Origin: Anastatus disparis | Lineage: Eukaryota > Arthropoda > Insecta > Hymenoptera > Eupelmidae | DNA length: 64,000 nt | Assembly (NCBI GenBank): GCA_017163975.1 | Contig: JAFFSR010000220.1 | Coordinates: 18,246,001 to 18,310,000, forward strand | Direction of reading: 5' to 3' | Part shown: piece by piece, positions 12,160-23,551 of the stretch | How the letters are laid out: each line of letters opens with the position of its first letter | Position numbering within the stretch: position 1 is the stretch's first letter | Translations under genes and position numbers: made by a program | The notes under the pieces: generated by a model | What the model was told of the DNA's origin: nothing | Database searches by the model: none | What the model saw: the letters and a program-made list of their open reading frames with translations, nothing else

Positions 12160-14893
12160 TTTTAAGCGAATTTTAAATTATCTGAAAATTATATTTTTCA
12201 AACATTAGCAAATTTATGATAAATAAACTATCACAAATAAATTTTCCTTATAAAATTTTCAACTATTTCAAGTTTTTATGTTATCAATTTCTTAATAACA
12301 TGATATCATTATCATCATTAACTTGAAGTAATTAAAAATAAAACAAAATAAAAAGCTATAAATGTATAAATATTATATAATTTTCATTATCAAATTTAGT
12401 CAATCAAACAGTTTGAGTAAACAAGTACAATATCTTGTCGTTTGCACAAAGTAAACAGACGAAAATGGCAATGTGCATAAAATGAGAAACGTTTTTTCAA
12501 GTGCGCACTTACCCGCCGTATACCATCACAACAAATTGAAAGAAACTCTATTGTTTTTTTTTAATCATCGGGCGGTAACGACAACTTCCTATTATATATA
12601 TATTCTTTTTTTTTATTATTCTATATAGAAAGATTACAAAGCAAATATGCAAAATTAGCAAGATAGAATCGAGGCCATGCAATCTATCTATTCAACCTCA
12701 TTAGAGACAGTCGAAGTTACGTACATTTATCGGAACAATTAATAAGTACATATTATATGTATGTATTCCACGAAGGAAATAAACCGTCGCCTGCATAAAA
12801 AAGTTTATGTTATACGTATCGTATTTAATACGCAGGTCGATTATTATTACGGCAATGTATAGTATGCATGCCCAGTTTATTGCGCGGGAAAAAGTTACAC
12901 ACGAGGTATTATTTATGGTTCAATGTTTTAGATTAGAAAAATTCAATCTTACCTTTAAAATAAGCTTTATTCGGGTTGATTGATGATTTTCTAATACGAT
13001 GTATTGTTAATTTACACAAATATTCATGTAATAACAGCAGAATTTTATTTATCAGACACAATGATTTTACGCGGGACACAAGATTTTACACACTATCTAG
13101 CGCGGCAACAAAGCGGCGGCCATTAACCGGCTAGCTATAATGTTATGCGGCGCCACTCGACTTTTATAAACCCTTGTGTTATGTTATGCTTCTTATTGTG
13201 AAATGATATTAGCGCCCGCAGTGGTGAAAATATAAGTTTTTATTTAAGCACGTGCTGCTATTGCCTCTGCAACTGCAGCCATGATGATCTAAACTTACAC
13301 AATATATTATAATTATTTTTATCTACTTGCAATGTTTTAAGTAATAATCTATAACAATTTTTTTTTATTTTAAAAAATCGATTTATTATTTATAGTACGA
13401 ATTTCAACATTTTAATAAATTTTCATTTACTACAATGGCAAAATTTAAAACAAAAACTTTGAATTTAGCACACACTTGTCGGCGCGTCGGTCGATTTCGC
13501 AATGTGCTTAGGTGACAGATGTTTTTTAATAAAATTATAATGATTATAACGAGTTTATTTCTTATGGCAACCGTAACTTTGTATCTCTATTCATAAATTT
13601 ATGTTATAAAAAATTACAATGCACAAACAAAAATGAAATTCAACTGAATTTAAAACAAAGAAAAACAATTTTTAATTTTTCGAGCTTAACTACGTTAATT
13701 TCCTGCTAATTATTTTTTTTTGTTTACTAAGATTTCTCGGTATCATGAAATGCAAAACTTACTTGAATTTATTTGACCAGTTGCGAGTGTTTCAGTCATT
13801 CATTGCTCCCTTGGTAAATTTTCTTGTATATACTCCATTAGTAGAGTATTTACTATATATATATTTTTTGAGATGTAATCTTCAAGGCGTCAGTTATCAG
13901 TAAATGCGCACCAGTAAATGTGCAGTAGAATTATTATGCAAAAAGCAGCTCAGTGCGAAATATTCAAAAATATATGAAAAAAAAAAGTATGTATATAATC
14001 CAACAATTAAAATAAAAAAAATTTTTACATAATTTTTTTTTATTTTTTATGAATTTTTCAAAAGCAATTGACAACCCATAATTTTTGAAGCCATAATATT
14101 TAAAAATGATAAAAAAATAAATGTTTATTTAAATTAAAATTAATTTTTGAACTTTTAAAATATTTAACAAATTTCAAATTTTTCTTTTGAATATTTAATA
14201 AAAAAAACTGATTAAGCTTGAAAAAATTTATAATTAAATTAAAATTTGAATATGAAATTACAGAAATATAAATATTGTCATGATCATTTATTTTTGTAAA
14301 TAATGTTTTAATCATCATGAATTTTAAATTGTCTCATTAAATTTTGAGAAATTGTTTAAATATAAATTATAACATGGAATAACAAAAGTAATATTTTTGT
14401 TTTTCTATAAATAAACTTTTAAAATATAAAGTGGTGAAATACACAAGTATTATAGAATCTTCCAGATTTTAACACCATTTTCTAGGTCAGAACGACGACT
14501 GACCATTACCGATCCATATTGCGAGCAATATCACTTAATATTGCGGGTAAATTATAATCTTTTGAATGCAAAATTCAAAAAAGATATTTATAATTGAAAA
14601 ATTTCTATATTATTTATTCTAAGAACTTATATCAATTTTATTGCCTTCTTGACTAATTTATTTCATTCTAATAAACTAATAACTCCAATAAAAAAATTAA
14701 TGATTAACTCGATAAAAAATAAGCTTCTTTTGTCATTAACAGTTCTCAAAACCACTTAAAAATAGAATTTTTTCAAAGTGATTTAAATCCATAGTAGTGT
14801 ACAAATTAAGAAAAAAATTTTATAGAAAAAATAAATTGTCTTTTATTTTTTTCTCTGATACATTTTTTAAAAAAATTTAATATGACTCGTCAA
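12160..14893. other. Intergenic region upstream of the HIRIP3-like gene
   Basis: Includes the likely HIRIP3 5' UTR intron (12182-12952) and a G/C-rich island at about 13090-13165, unusual for this window and the best candidate for the promoter. The rest is A/T-rich. Two very short minus-strand reading frames near 13255-13290 and 13763-13799 carry splice-like boundaries but cannot be tied to a gene; they are discussed under findings. Confidence 0.45.
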
Positions 14894-15036
14894 CCTTTAG
14901 ACTGCCAATATTTTTACCTTTAAAATCGATATTTTTTTAAGTATAATTTATGTGTATAAACATTAGATAAATTTAAAGGAGCATTATAGGTCAAAAGTGG
15001 CTCATATATGAGCCAAGCTGATAGTCTAAAAGTTAA
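14890..15036. mobile_element. Degenerate piggyBac-like MITE
   Basis: Imperfect inverted termini flank a roughly 140-bp A/T-rich core. The left end reads TCAA-CCTTTAGACTGCC (14890-14906). The right end, on the minus strand, reads TTAA-CTTTTAGACTATC (15036-15020). A TTAA target and a CCxTTxxACTG-type terminus are typical of piggyBac-related elements. A 16-bp palindrome GGCTCATATATGAGCC (14999-15014) lies near the right end. There is no coding capacity. The left TTAA has decayed to TCAA, so this is an old copy and the family call is tentative. Confidence 0.4.
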
Positions 15037-15229
15037 TAAACCATTATTTAATTTAATAAATAACAAATATTTACAAAAAAGGTGACTAATAAAGAGGCAA
15101 CTAAATGTCAGTAATTTTGTGATAAACGCTCAAATCAATAGCAAGTAAACAAATTTACTGCATTTATAAACAAAATCATTTCAGCAATTTTCGATTTATT
15201 ACACGCATTTCTTTTAATTCTGAGAGATG
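15037..15229. other. 3' flank of CCDC174
   Basis: Non-coding. The minus-strand poly(A) signal AATAAA for CCDC174 lies at 15195-15200, about 30 bases past the stop codon. Confidence 0.6.
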
Positions 15230-18211
15230 TCAAGTACGCTTAGTTTCAAATTGCTGCCTCAAAAATTTTAATCCAGCTTCAACTTCTTCCTCTTCGATTT
15301 TAACGTTTGAATTAGAAGTTACATCTGTAAAAATAAATGAAAAAATTTTACATAAATAAACGTGCTTATATTTTTAAAAAGTAATTTATAACAAAATTTT
15401 TAAAATAATTATTGGATTGGAAATTTATTATAAAATTAAATAAGAATAAAGTAACTTTATCGGTTTTTTTAAGCCGAATTTTTTTAATTATAAATACTTT
15501 AGATATGATATTAGAGGTCGTCAGTGGTTCAGTCGGTAGAGCGGTGGATTTGCAATCTCGAAGATTTGAGTTCGAATACCGCTCTTGGCGGCCGATTGAC
15601 ACAAGCACCGCTGTACGTTACATGTGCTTTACTCTCAAACACACTCAGAAACCTTCGTCGCTAATTAACACCGTAATGATAGCATATAAATACGACGTTA
15701 AATAAAAAAAATAAATCTATATTAATGATAAGCTTTATAAAATTGAACTAGAACTAGAACAATTTTTTTTAACGTCGCTATTTATGCTATGCTATTTTTG
15801 CTATGCTTATCAGCAACGGAGCTCGTAAGTGTGTTTATGAACAAAGCATGTAACGTACAGTGGTGCTTGTATCAATCGGCTGCCGAGAACGAGATTCGAA
15901 CTCAGAGCCCCGAGATTACGAATCCAACGCTCTATCGAATGAGCCATAGACCGCCTCTCGTAATCTACTTGTTTTAGTGATTTCAATTTGGTTTTCACAT
16001 AAAAATTTTTAAAAGTAGGGATCTCGGAAAAATATTTTTTATTAAAAAAATAAATTAAAGAAATGATATTTATTTAATTTTAAATTAATAATTTAATTAT
16101 TAAAAGATTTTTTTGTGGTATATATTCTTGTTTCTTATAAAAATCTAAATTATATGCAAAATACAATATTTTTATTTAAATTCGGTAATGACTAACGCTC
16201 AGAAGCAAATTTGAGTAATTGTATCAGGCACTATGAGGTCCTATATATTTTGTTTCATATATCGAGAATTCAAATATTCCGAAAAATCTAAAACAATATT
16301 TTTTATAAATTTTAAACATTTTCATAAGATAAACTAACAATTTTATTTGATTTTAAGTTTTCTATGTTTAGTTCACTCTTAAATGAACATCGATTTTCAT
16401 ATAAATTTATGAAATGACGAACATCGATTTGGACCGGTTAATAAAGAATGAAATTATATCGACATCAATCTGTTAAAATTGTCTCATTAACTTACAATGA
16501 TTAATTTTTTTTACAAGTCTGTAACTGATTGATAAAAGATAATTTAATTCGTTATTAATTAGTCAAACAATGAATGTTGTTACAAAAATTTTCATCAAAA
16601 TGTTACAATTAAACATTTTTAGTAGGAAATCTAATCTTAAAATTTTTTAAATCACTTTTCAGAGATGTAATAATAAAAGATTTATGAGGAGAAAATAATA
16701 CATGATATAAAATGTTTATATGCAAATAGTAAAATTAAAAGAATTTTAAATTACATCACTAATAAAAGATGATTTTTGCTTACATGTAAATTTATAAATA
16801 TTGTTATGGAAAAAATTTTTAAAAGTTGAATTAATTTTATAACTTTTATTTTTCAAAGGAACTAACCTGCAGAAGTTTGGGGAATTATTGTTTCTCCTGG
16901 TGAAATGACTGTGGGTGGCAATGGCCCTATGATATCATCATCACTATCTGAAAATTCAGTTTTGGAGTCTATTTTTAGAGAATTGTTAATCGAATTTTGA
17001 AGTTCTAAAGATCCACCATGTTGAAAGTTTTGGTAATTTGGAGCAAATTCGTCAGGCCTTTCTTTTCTTTTTTTTTGAACCCATTCTTCTTGTGTCATGA
17101 CATACCATCGATTTCGTTTGCCTAACAATTCTCCAAATGCTTCTACTTTATTTTCAATGTCTGCAAGTTTTCTTTTTGCAGCTTCCTGTTTTTCAAGTTC
17201 TTCAGAATTATTAGTACTTTTGACATTTTCACCTTCTTTTGCTGTTTCTTCAATTTCTGGAACAAGTTGGTATTTTTCATTTTCTTCCAAATTTGATGAA
17301 ACGTTTGCAGCCTTTTCTTCTTCAGTTTCTTCAGGAGGTAGTCCTGCTCTTATTCTTTGTCTCCTTCTCGCAGCTTTCAATCTATTCTGTTGTATTCTAT
17401 CTTTCACTTCATGAATTTGTTGATTTTCTTTTTGTTTTAACTCAGTTTCTTTCCTTAATTTGAATAAATTTTCTTGTTGTTTTGCTCTTTCTTCTTCATC
17501 TTGCGAGAATGCATAATATCCAACACCATGTGTTCTAGCTTCATCAAATAAAACATCTTGGTAATGAATGTCAGCTTTATTAGCTAATTTGGCAGTTTGT
17601 TCTTCCCATTTTCTTCTCATTATTTCTATTTCAGGTTCCTTTTCAGGCATTCGATCTTCATAATATAGCTTTTCATCTTTTATTTCTTCACTTGGTTTTC
17701 TAATGATCTTCTTAACAGACTCATCTTTTTGTTGCATTTTAGGTAAGTCTTCTCGTAAACATGTTCTAGTGCGACCAAAACAATCTACATACTCAACCCA
17801 TTCACTATCCGAATCATAATCATCTTTATAATCACTATCATCTTTTTGACTTTCTTCTTCTACATGTTCTTTATCATCTGGTTTATGTTCAAAATCAACA
17901 AGAAAGTTAGGATTCATATTAGTGTGCGTTTTTGACAATTGTTCATATAACCTAGATTTTGCTTCTAACATTAACCGTGACTTTTTGTGAACTTTCATAG
18001 TTTCAATGTCTTCTATTTCATCATCTACTTTTTTCGCCTCTTTTTTCTCCTGCTTTTCATTGATTTTCTTACTTTTAACTTTTGATTTATTTGGTAAGGC
18101 ATTTTCTTGTTTTGATTTTACTGCTTCGATTTCTGCTTTTTTCCGCTGTAGTTCTGCCTTTAAATCAAGTAAAGAAGAATGATGAACCTTGATCTTACTT
18201 TCAGCATTCAT
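15230..18211 (-). CDS. CCDC174: CCDC174 coiled-coil nuclear protein
   Basis: Two exons: 16867-18211 (448 codons plus one base) and 15230-15324. They total 1440 nt and 479 aa, the usual family length. Diagnostic conserved segments are EWVEYVDCFGRTRTCLREDLP, then IHYQDVLFDEARTHGVGYYAFSQDEEER (shown here in two overlapping pieces for reference: IHYQDVLFDEART, GVGYYAFSQDE), and an Arg/Lys/Glu-rich helix ending RRRQRIRAGLPPEE. A coiled-coil-forming N-terminus (LKAELQRKKAEIEAVKSKQ) is visible. CCDC174 is a nuclear RNA-binding factor reported with EJC partners in vertebrates. Exon 2 adds a 31-residue Glu-rich tail ending FETKRT. The 1.5-kb intron holds two oppositely oriented SINEs. The start codon is the first ATG after a T-rich leader. 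Confidence 0.9.
15514..15712 (+). mobile_element. tRNA-derived SINE, family A, copy 2 (forward)
   Basis: The best-preserved forward copy. Its head has an A box (GTGGTTCAGTCGGTAGAGCG at 15523-15542) and a B box (GAGTTCGAATACCGCTC, about 15568-15584). The body runs through GATTGACACAAGCACCGCTG. The end is a GATAGCATATAAATACGACGTTAAA-type 3' module followed by AATAAAAAAAATAAA. It lies inside the CCDC174 intron, antisense to that gene. Confidence 0.88.
15763..15957 (-). mobile_element. tRNA-derived SINE, family A, copy 3 (reverse)
   Basis: Mirror-image copy of the element 50 bases to its left, also inside the CCDC174 intron. On the plus strand, the T-rich tail (15763-15770) comes first. The GTCGCTATTTATGCTA end, the ATCAATCGGCTGCCGAGA body and the tRNA head (CGAACTCAGAGCCCCGAG...GAGCCATAGACCGCC) follow. 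The two copies are tail to tail. Confidence 0.87.
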
Positions 18212-19000
18212 CCTGTCAATTTAATTTTTTTTTTTTACATTTGAAAAGTTATTTTATTTATAACTGAAACTATATTGACATGCCTATTTTGCAATTTATA
18301 ACAGCACTGCAGTCTTGCAGATAAAAGGCATAAATATAGACTAATAAGTGGGTACTCTCAGGTTAGGTTAGATTTAATACATTTGATTGGTTGAAATATT
18401 TTGGTGGAAAAAATTCAAAATTAATTAAAATTTGTTAAAAAATTAAAAGGAAAATAATTTTTCATAATTAAAATTTAATTTATAATTTTTAATATGATAA
18501 ATGTTTTTAATTAGAGGGAAATAATTAAAATTTCGTTTGATATAAAGTATATAAAAAATTTCTTTTATTTGCGTGCTTAAATATAAATTACAATGTAATT
18601 ATTAAGCACAGAATCTCATTCTGTTATAATAACCAATGCATTAATTTTTAATAATATGGACAGTTGATATGCAAATGCATTAAGTCTTGTGCAGTACCTC
18701 TAAAATCGTCGCATGAACAACATTTTTGTAGTAAAAATGTATAAATATATAACAAAAAACAAAAGAATTTTACCTAAAAATTTATCTAATATACCTACTT
18801 ATAAAAAATTTATAAATATTAAAAATTTTTAAAAATGCAATAACTTAACAATTAACCAAATCACAGCTGAAGAATTATTAAATCTAAATATTGTAAATAT
18901 ATTACTATTTAATTCTATAATTACTATGAACTAATTTGCTATTAATTACTTTACTATTAACTAATAGCTTAATATCTATTCTTGTGCGAAGCCTCTAGTC
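18212..19000. other. Intergenic region between CCDC174 start and THAP gene end
   Basis: A/T-rich. It should hold the CCDC174 promoter (least A/T-rich near 18290-18370) and the 3' UTR of the THAP gene. I see no further exon of the THAP gene here, although this is where missing transposase domains would lie. Confidence 0.5.
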
Positions 19001-20888
19001 TTAAAATTTAAGTGTTTGTAAATCCCTCACTCCAGGTAAACAAAATATTTTCTGCAAATTTTTGTAAGTTCTTGGACCAGCTAAAAATAATGATAAGCAC
19101 TGCTTTTTAAATTCAAGAGAATATCTTCTATCATTATTTTTCTTTTTGAATAATTGTGCTTGAATTTTTATAAAATCTGACGTTTCTTTTGGAAAAAATT
19201 TTTCAGTTAATAATTCATACTGTTCTAAAGTAATATTATCTATCACATTGACAAAATTTTGTCGAATTTTACTTTTTAATTCTTTAATTTCGTATTTTTT
19301 ATTTTGTATTACTTTTTTCAATTTTCTTTTACTTAATTTATCTTTTAAAAAGCTTGATTCAGTTTGATTAATTTTTTCTAATTTATTTCCTAGAAAACTA
19401 GTATCAGTTTGTGTTGATTCTTCTAAATTTTTTCCCCCAAAGTTAGATTCAGTTTGAGTGCTTTCTTCTAATGTACTTCCTATAAAATTGAAATCACTTT
19501 GTCTAATCTTTTCTAATTTATTTTCTACAAAATTGTATGAAGTTTGAGTAGTTTCATTGAATTTACCTTTAAATATGTTTAAATTTGTTTGCGATAATGC
19601 TTCTAATGAATCAAAAGTATTTGATAAGCTGTTTAATGGTGATGCAATATCTTCATCTAAAATAGAATTTGGTATTTTGTCTAGATCTAAAGTTTTATCT
19701 GAAAGCATAAAAGGCAAATCATTTGTTTCCATAGAAGATGTATCAGTACCAGGCGCACTCATCAAAGACATAGGCAAAGAATTTATTAAATCCTGATAAC
19801 TTAATGATTCAATAGAAAAATTTGGATTTTCGTTGTCAATATTAATTGGTGATGTATTTTCAGTATTATTCATTGCATTATTAATTTTTGTACTTGAATA
19901 TACATGATCGGATGGATTTGAATTTTGTAAATAATCTTCAGTTGCTTTGACTGTAGATACAGGTTCATTTATTCGAATTCCTGTAGCTTTGAAAAATTCA
20001 TCTGCAGATATTTTTTCTGAAATACATAAAGAAAAACATGCATAGTATACTAAGCGCTAGCTATTTCTAAATTTTTTTTTTTCAATCTTTCAACTACAGT
20101 TTATATAAAGAATATTCTTTTCTACGCTCACTTAGTTATTTATCTTTTAAATTCTAATATTTATTAGGATCTAAATAGAATTATATTTAAAGCAATTATT
20201 TAAAATATAATGAATTCTAGTAAATACTCTAAATAATATACTCTTTAAAATTTTTAAGAAATTAAACAGTAAATTTATTGTACTTGAGATTAAATTTTTC
20301 ATGCAAGTTATAAACTATTATTTCTATGTCTAATAGATTAGAAAATGTAAAAATGCATAGAAATTTAAAAAATAGTTCATATAAAATTAATAAATTCAGA
20401 TGTATATCTTCACAACTCACGCAATATACAGTTACTTAAAATTTTAGCAACTGAATCTTGGCAGTCTGGAAAGTCGTCTCTCCTTTTTTCAACTTCAACA
20501 ACTTCATCAGCCTCTTCGGGAGGCTCTAATTGCATTGGTACGGAATTTGGTTGCAGTCTATTTCTCAAATCATTGAGGAACATTGAATCAGTAAAATGTT
20601 TGGCGCAAACTCTATAGCTATTAAAGAGTTCAATTGGTGTTTTTTCAAGTAGATCATTGCGATCACATGCTCTGACCCATTGTTTAGATCTGAATTAAAG
20701 TGTATAAAGATCACTATTATGTCATAATACTACCATATTAATAATAATAAAAAAAAATTTTTCTATCTAGAACAATAAAAGCATTACCTTTGTGGATCTT
20801 TGGGAAAACGAAAAAAGCTCCTCTTGTCTCGTCGAGATAGACCTCGGCAATTTTTGAAAGCACAATAATAACCACCTTTTTTACTCAT
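19001..20888 (-). CDS. THAP-domain protein resembling a truncated P-element-type transposase
   Basis: Three exons: 20788-20888, 20421-20689, 19001-20016. They total 1386 nt and 461 aa. An N-terminal THAP zinc finger of the C2CH type has Cys9, Cys14, Cys62 and His65 (C-x4-C-x47-C-x2-H), conserved FPKDP and Trp38, and an NSVPM segment at the usual AVPTIF position. The middle is acidic and then Asn/Ser/Thr-rich, with about five units of a 15-residue repeat. After a Lys-rich helix, residues about 420-461 (RRYSLEFKKQCLSLF, GPRTYKNLQKIFCLPGVRDL) resemble the helix-turn-helix segment after the coiled coil in P-element/THAP9 transposases. The chain stops there: no RNase-H-like catalytic or GTP-binding region follows. 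It could be a domesticated DNA-binding protein or a decayed transposase. Splice phases close perfectly and the frame is intact, which favours a functional gene. Confidence 0.75.
19335..19575 (-). repeat. 15-residue tandem repeat in the THAP protein
   Basis: About five consecutive 45-nt units encode variants of N-F-x-x-x-x-L-E-(E/K)-(S/I)-x-Q-T-(E/D)-S. Units ending STQTES, STQTDT and INQTES are easily aligned. The first unit is degenerate. A regular 15-residue period with a Leu and a Phe per turn could form an extended helical or coiled structure. Confidence 0.8.
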
Positions 20889-21856
20889 TTTTTTTTATTA
20901 TAAAAAATTATTATTAATAATCATCCAAAAACGTCAATTGTAGCCCCCCCCCTGTACAACATGTATATACATATAGATATAAGCCCTTTGGATCTGCAGT
21001 GCAGGACTGCAATAGCATAGGGCAAATATGTAGTTTGAACTGTTTTTATGAGCGCGCATGCGCATTATTAACCGGTTCGCTAAAAAATTAGTCAATCGCA
21101 AAAATTTGCAATATAATATCTTTGGCTTGATATATGATATAAGATAAATGCATTAAAGGATAATTTAACTTTTATTAAAATAAAAATCTTTTAAGAATTA
21201 TCAAAAAGATAATAAAAGAAGATTAATAATTAATTTTTTAATGTAATAAAAAATTTTAATTTAAAAAAATTTATCAAACAATTAATTTAGGTCATTCATT
21301 AAATGATGATATTAAAGTTCATAAATTGATATATAAATATTGGGCTTATGTTTTTTTTTTTATAAATCTAAATTAATTTAAAAATAAAAAGAGTTTAAAT
21401 ATGTTGTATATTTTTTATTCATAAACATTAAGTATGTCAATATATGCAACTTATTGATTTTTCTAAGAAATGACTTATAGGTCAACGTATGCATAATTAT
21501 TACTCTACTCCCCGTTAATTAATGTTGTTACCTGTGCATACACATATTTAATTCATACTTTTAATAATAAAGAATATATATTTTTTTCATTTTAATATTA
21601 AAAGGATACATTATTTTAAGACCGTCATAAGGCCGATGTTTATGACGATGTCACTATTTTTCACTTTTCCTCTGCTGAGGCGTGTTTGGCATTCCTTTCG
21701 ACGGACGAACCTTTGTCGTCCATACGTTTTGGAAAGAGAAACGTGGTTAGGTACGACCGCGAATTTTTCGCTCTCCGATTGTTAAAGAGTAAATTAAATA
21801 CTTTTTAAAGTACTATTAGTTCTGCAATAAAAGTTAAAGATATCCGAGAACGAAAA
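20889..21856. other. Bidirectional promoter region, THAP gene / eIF3h
   Basis: The two genes are divergent, with 968 bases between start codons. The region holds a perfect NRF-1-type palindrome (separate entry). A less A/T-rich block directly upstream of eIF3h at about 21625-21780 is probably the core promoter and 5' UTR. The rest is A/T-rich with no other feature seen. Confidence 0.55.
21053..21064. promoter_or_regulatory. NRF-1 / erect wing-type site
   Basis: CGCGCATGCGCA is an exact match to the YGCGCAYGCGCR consensus of the NRF-1 family (erect wing in Drosophila). It lies 165 bases upstream of the THAP-gene ATG and about 790 upstream of eIF3h. In DNA this A/T-rich, a 12-base C/G-dominated match is unlikely to be chance, and such sites are common in housekeeping promoters. 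Confidence 0.55.
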
Positions 21857-23038
21857 ATGTCAGGACGAAACCAACCGCGTCGTGTGCAAGAAATGGAGCC
21901 ACGCATTGATTATGTACAATGTGATGGCTTAGTGGTTATGAAAATGGTTAAACATTGTCATGAAGAAGCGTCTAGTAATATGGAAGTTGCTCAAGGTGCA
22001 CTTTTAGGATTAAATGTTAATGGACGTCTTGAAATAACTAATTGCTTCCCATTCTCAAAGAATGATGATTTTGTTGATGAAGAAGATTACCAACTCAGCA
22101 TGATGCGAAGACTACGCATGTAAGTAATTAATGTTAGTTTATTGTTTATGTTTTTTAAAATTATTATAAGAAATTAAAGTATTTTATATTCTTATTGAAA
22201 ATATTAAAATTATCAATACTATTCAATAACTTTCAATAATTTGAAAAGTATAACAAAATTAATATTACAATGATTTTATATTTTTAGTGTTAACGTAGAT
22301 CATTTCCATGTTGGATGGTATCAAAGTGCTGATGTTGGCAATTTTCTGAGTTTACCATTATTGGAATCTCAATATCATTATCAAACATCAATTGAAGAAT
22401 CAGTTGTTATTATTTATGACACTGCCAAATCAGCTCGCGGGTTCTTAACTCTAAAAGCCTATCGTTTGACTCCACAAGCTATTCAAATGTACAAGGATGG
22501 TGAATTTACACCAGAAGCTCTTAAGAATTTGAAAATCGGTTACGAAAATCTATTCATTGAATTGCCAATTGCAATTAGGAACAGTCCTTTGACTAATATT
22601 GTTATGTCAGAATTGGATGAAATGATTCCAGAAGAAGAAGGTACTAAATATTTAGATTTGGGAACTGCAACTGTTTTAGAAAATCAACTTAGATGCATGA
22701 TGGACAGAGTTGATGAATTGAATCAAGAAGCTATCAAATTCAATCGTTACCAGAGTATGGTTATTCGTCAACAACAAGACAAAAATCGATTATTACAGAA
22801 GAGAGCTCAAGAAAATGCTGCTCGTGCTGCTAAAGACGAACCACCACTACCAGAAGAAGACATTAATAAATTAATTAGACCAATTCCAGTACCATTAAGA
22901 CTTAATCCAATGATTACTGCTGGACAAATCAATACATACAGTCAACATATTTCGCAATTCTGTGCTCAAAGCTTAGCTAAATTATATATTACACAAAGTT
23001 TACAAAATGCTAAAGAAACAAAATCATCTACTAGATAA
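21857..23038 (+). CDS. eIF3h: Translation initiation factor eIF3 subunit h
   Basis: Two exons: 21857-22119 and 22288-23038. They total 1014 nt and 337 aa, matching the insect family (about 338). The N-terminal MPN domain begins at about residue 17 ([55 protein letters not shown]). The metal-binding JAMM motif is absent, as expected for the non-catalytic MPN subunit of eIF3. The C-terminal helical part ([26 protein letters not shown]) is typical. The protein acts in the cytoplasm as part of the eIF3 complex that loads mRNA onto the 40S subunit. AATAAA signals lie at 23144 and 23187. The start sits in a purine-rich leader 60 bases after a likely 5' UTR. The coding exons show no unusual features. 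Confidence 0.97.
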
Positions 23039-23551
23039 TGATAATAATTATAAGTTTTTAATTTGATAAACAAGAAATTTTCAATATATCAAGATTTTTT
23101 GTTAAAACATGTATGTAAACAACTACTCAATCAAATGGTTCATAATAAATATTGTATTTAAATTGATTCTTTATTCTATCATAACAAATAAAACACAGTC
23201 CTTTGAAATTTAATTTATAAAACTATATTAATTTTTTTAATCTATCGATCCAAAATAATTTTATAGCGCTAAAGCAAAACTTAATTATTTAATAATTTCA
23301 TATTAATTTATAAATTTTCATAAGTGATAATTTTTAATAACAATGATGCATTTTGAAATTCCCGCGTATTATGATTGCTAACCTAAAAAAAAATAATTTT
23401 CATGAAAACAGTAACCTAGTCTTTGAAAATCTACCTTTCCGAAATAATTTCAAGCACTGATGTCAGTTATTCGCTCGCAAAAGTTTTTAGAAACTGTATC
23501 TATTTTGTCTTTGTTAAAGAAAAATCCTTTTGTATTATTTTGTTTGTAAAA
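23039..23551. other. eIF3h 3' UTR and Nse1 5' flank
   Basis: Two AATAAA signals (23144, 23187) end eIF3h. The stretch 23360-23550 should hold the Nse1 promoter and leader. The frame is open upstream of the chosen Nse1 ATG back to 23423, but that extension has no recognisable sequence. Confidence 0.55.

Noticed and set aside
15412..15998. Reading frames of 60-100 codons on both strands
   Set aside because: They lie within the two family A SINEs and are products of those elements, not genes.
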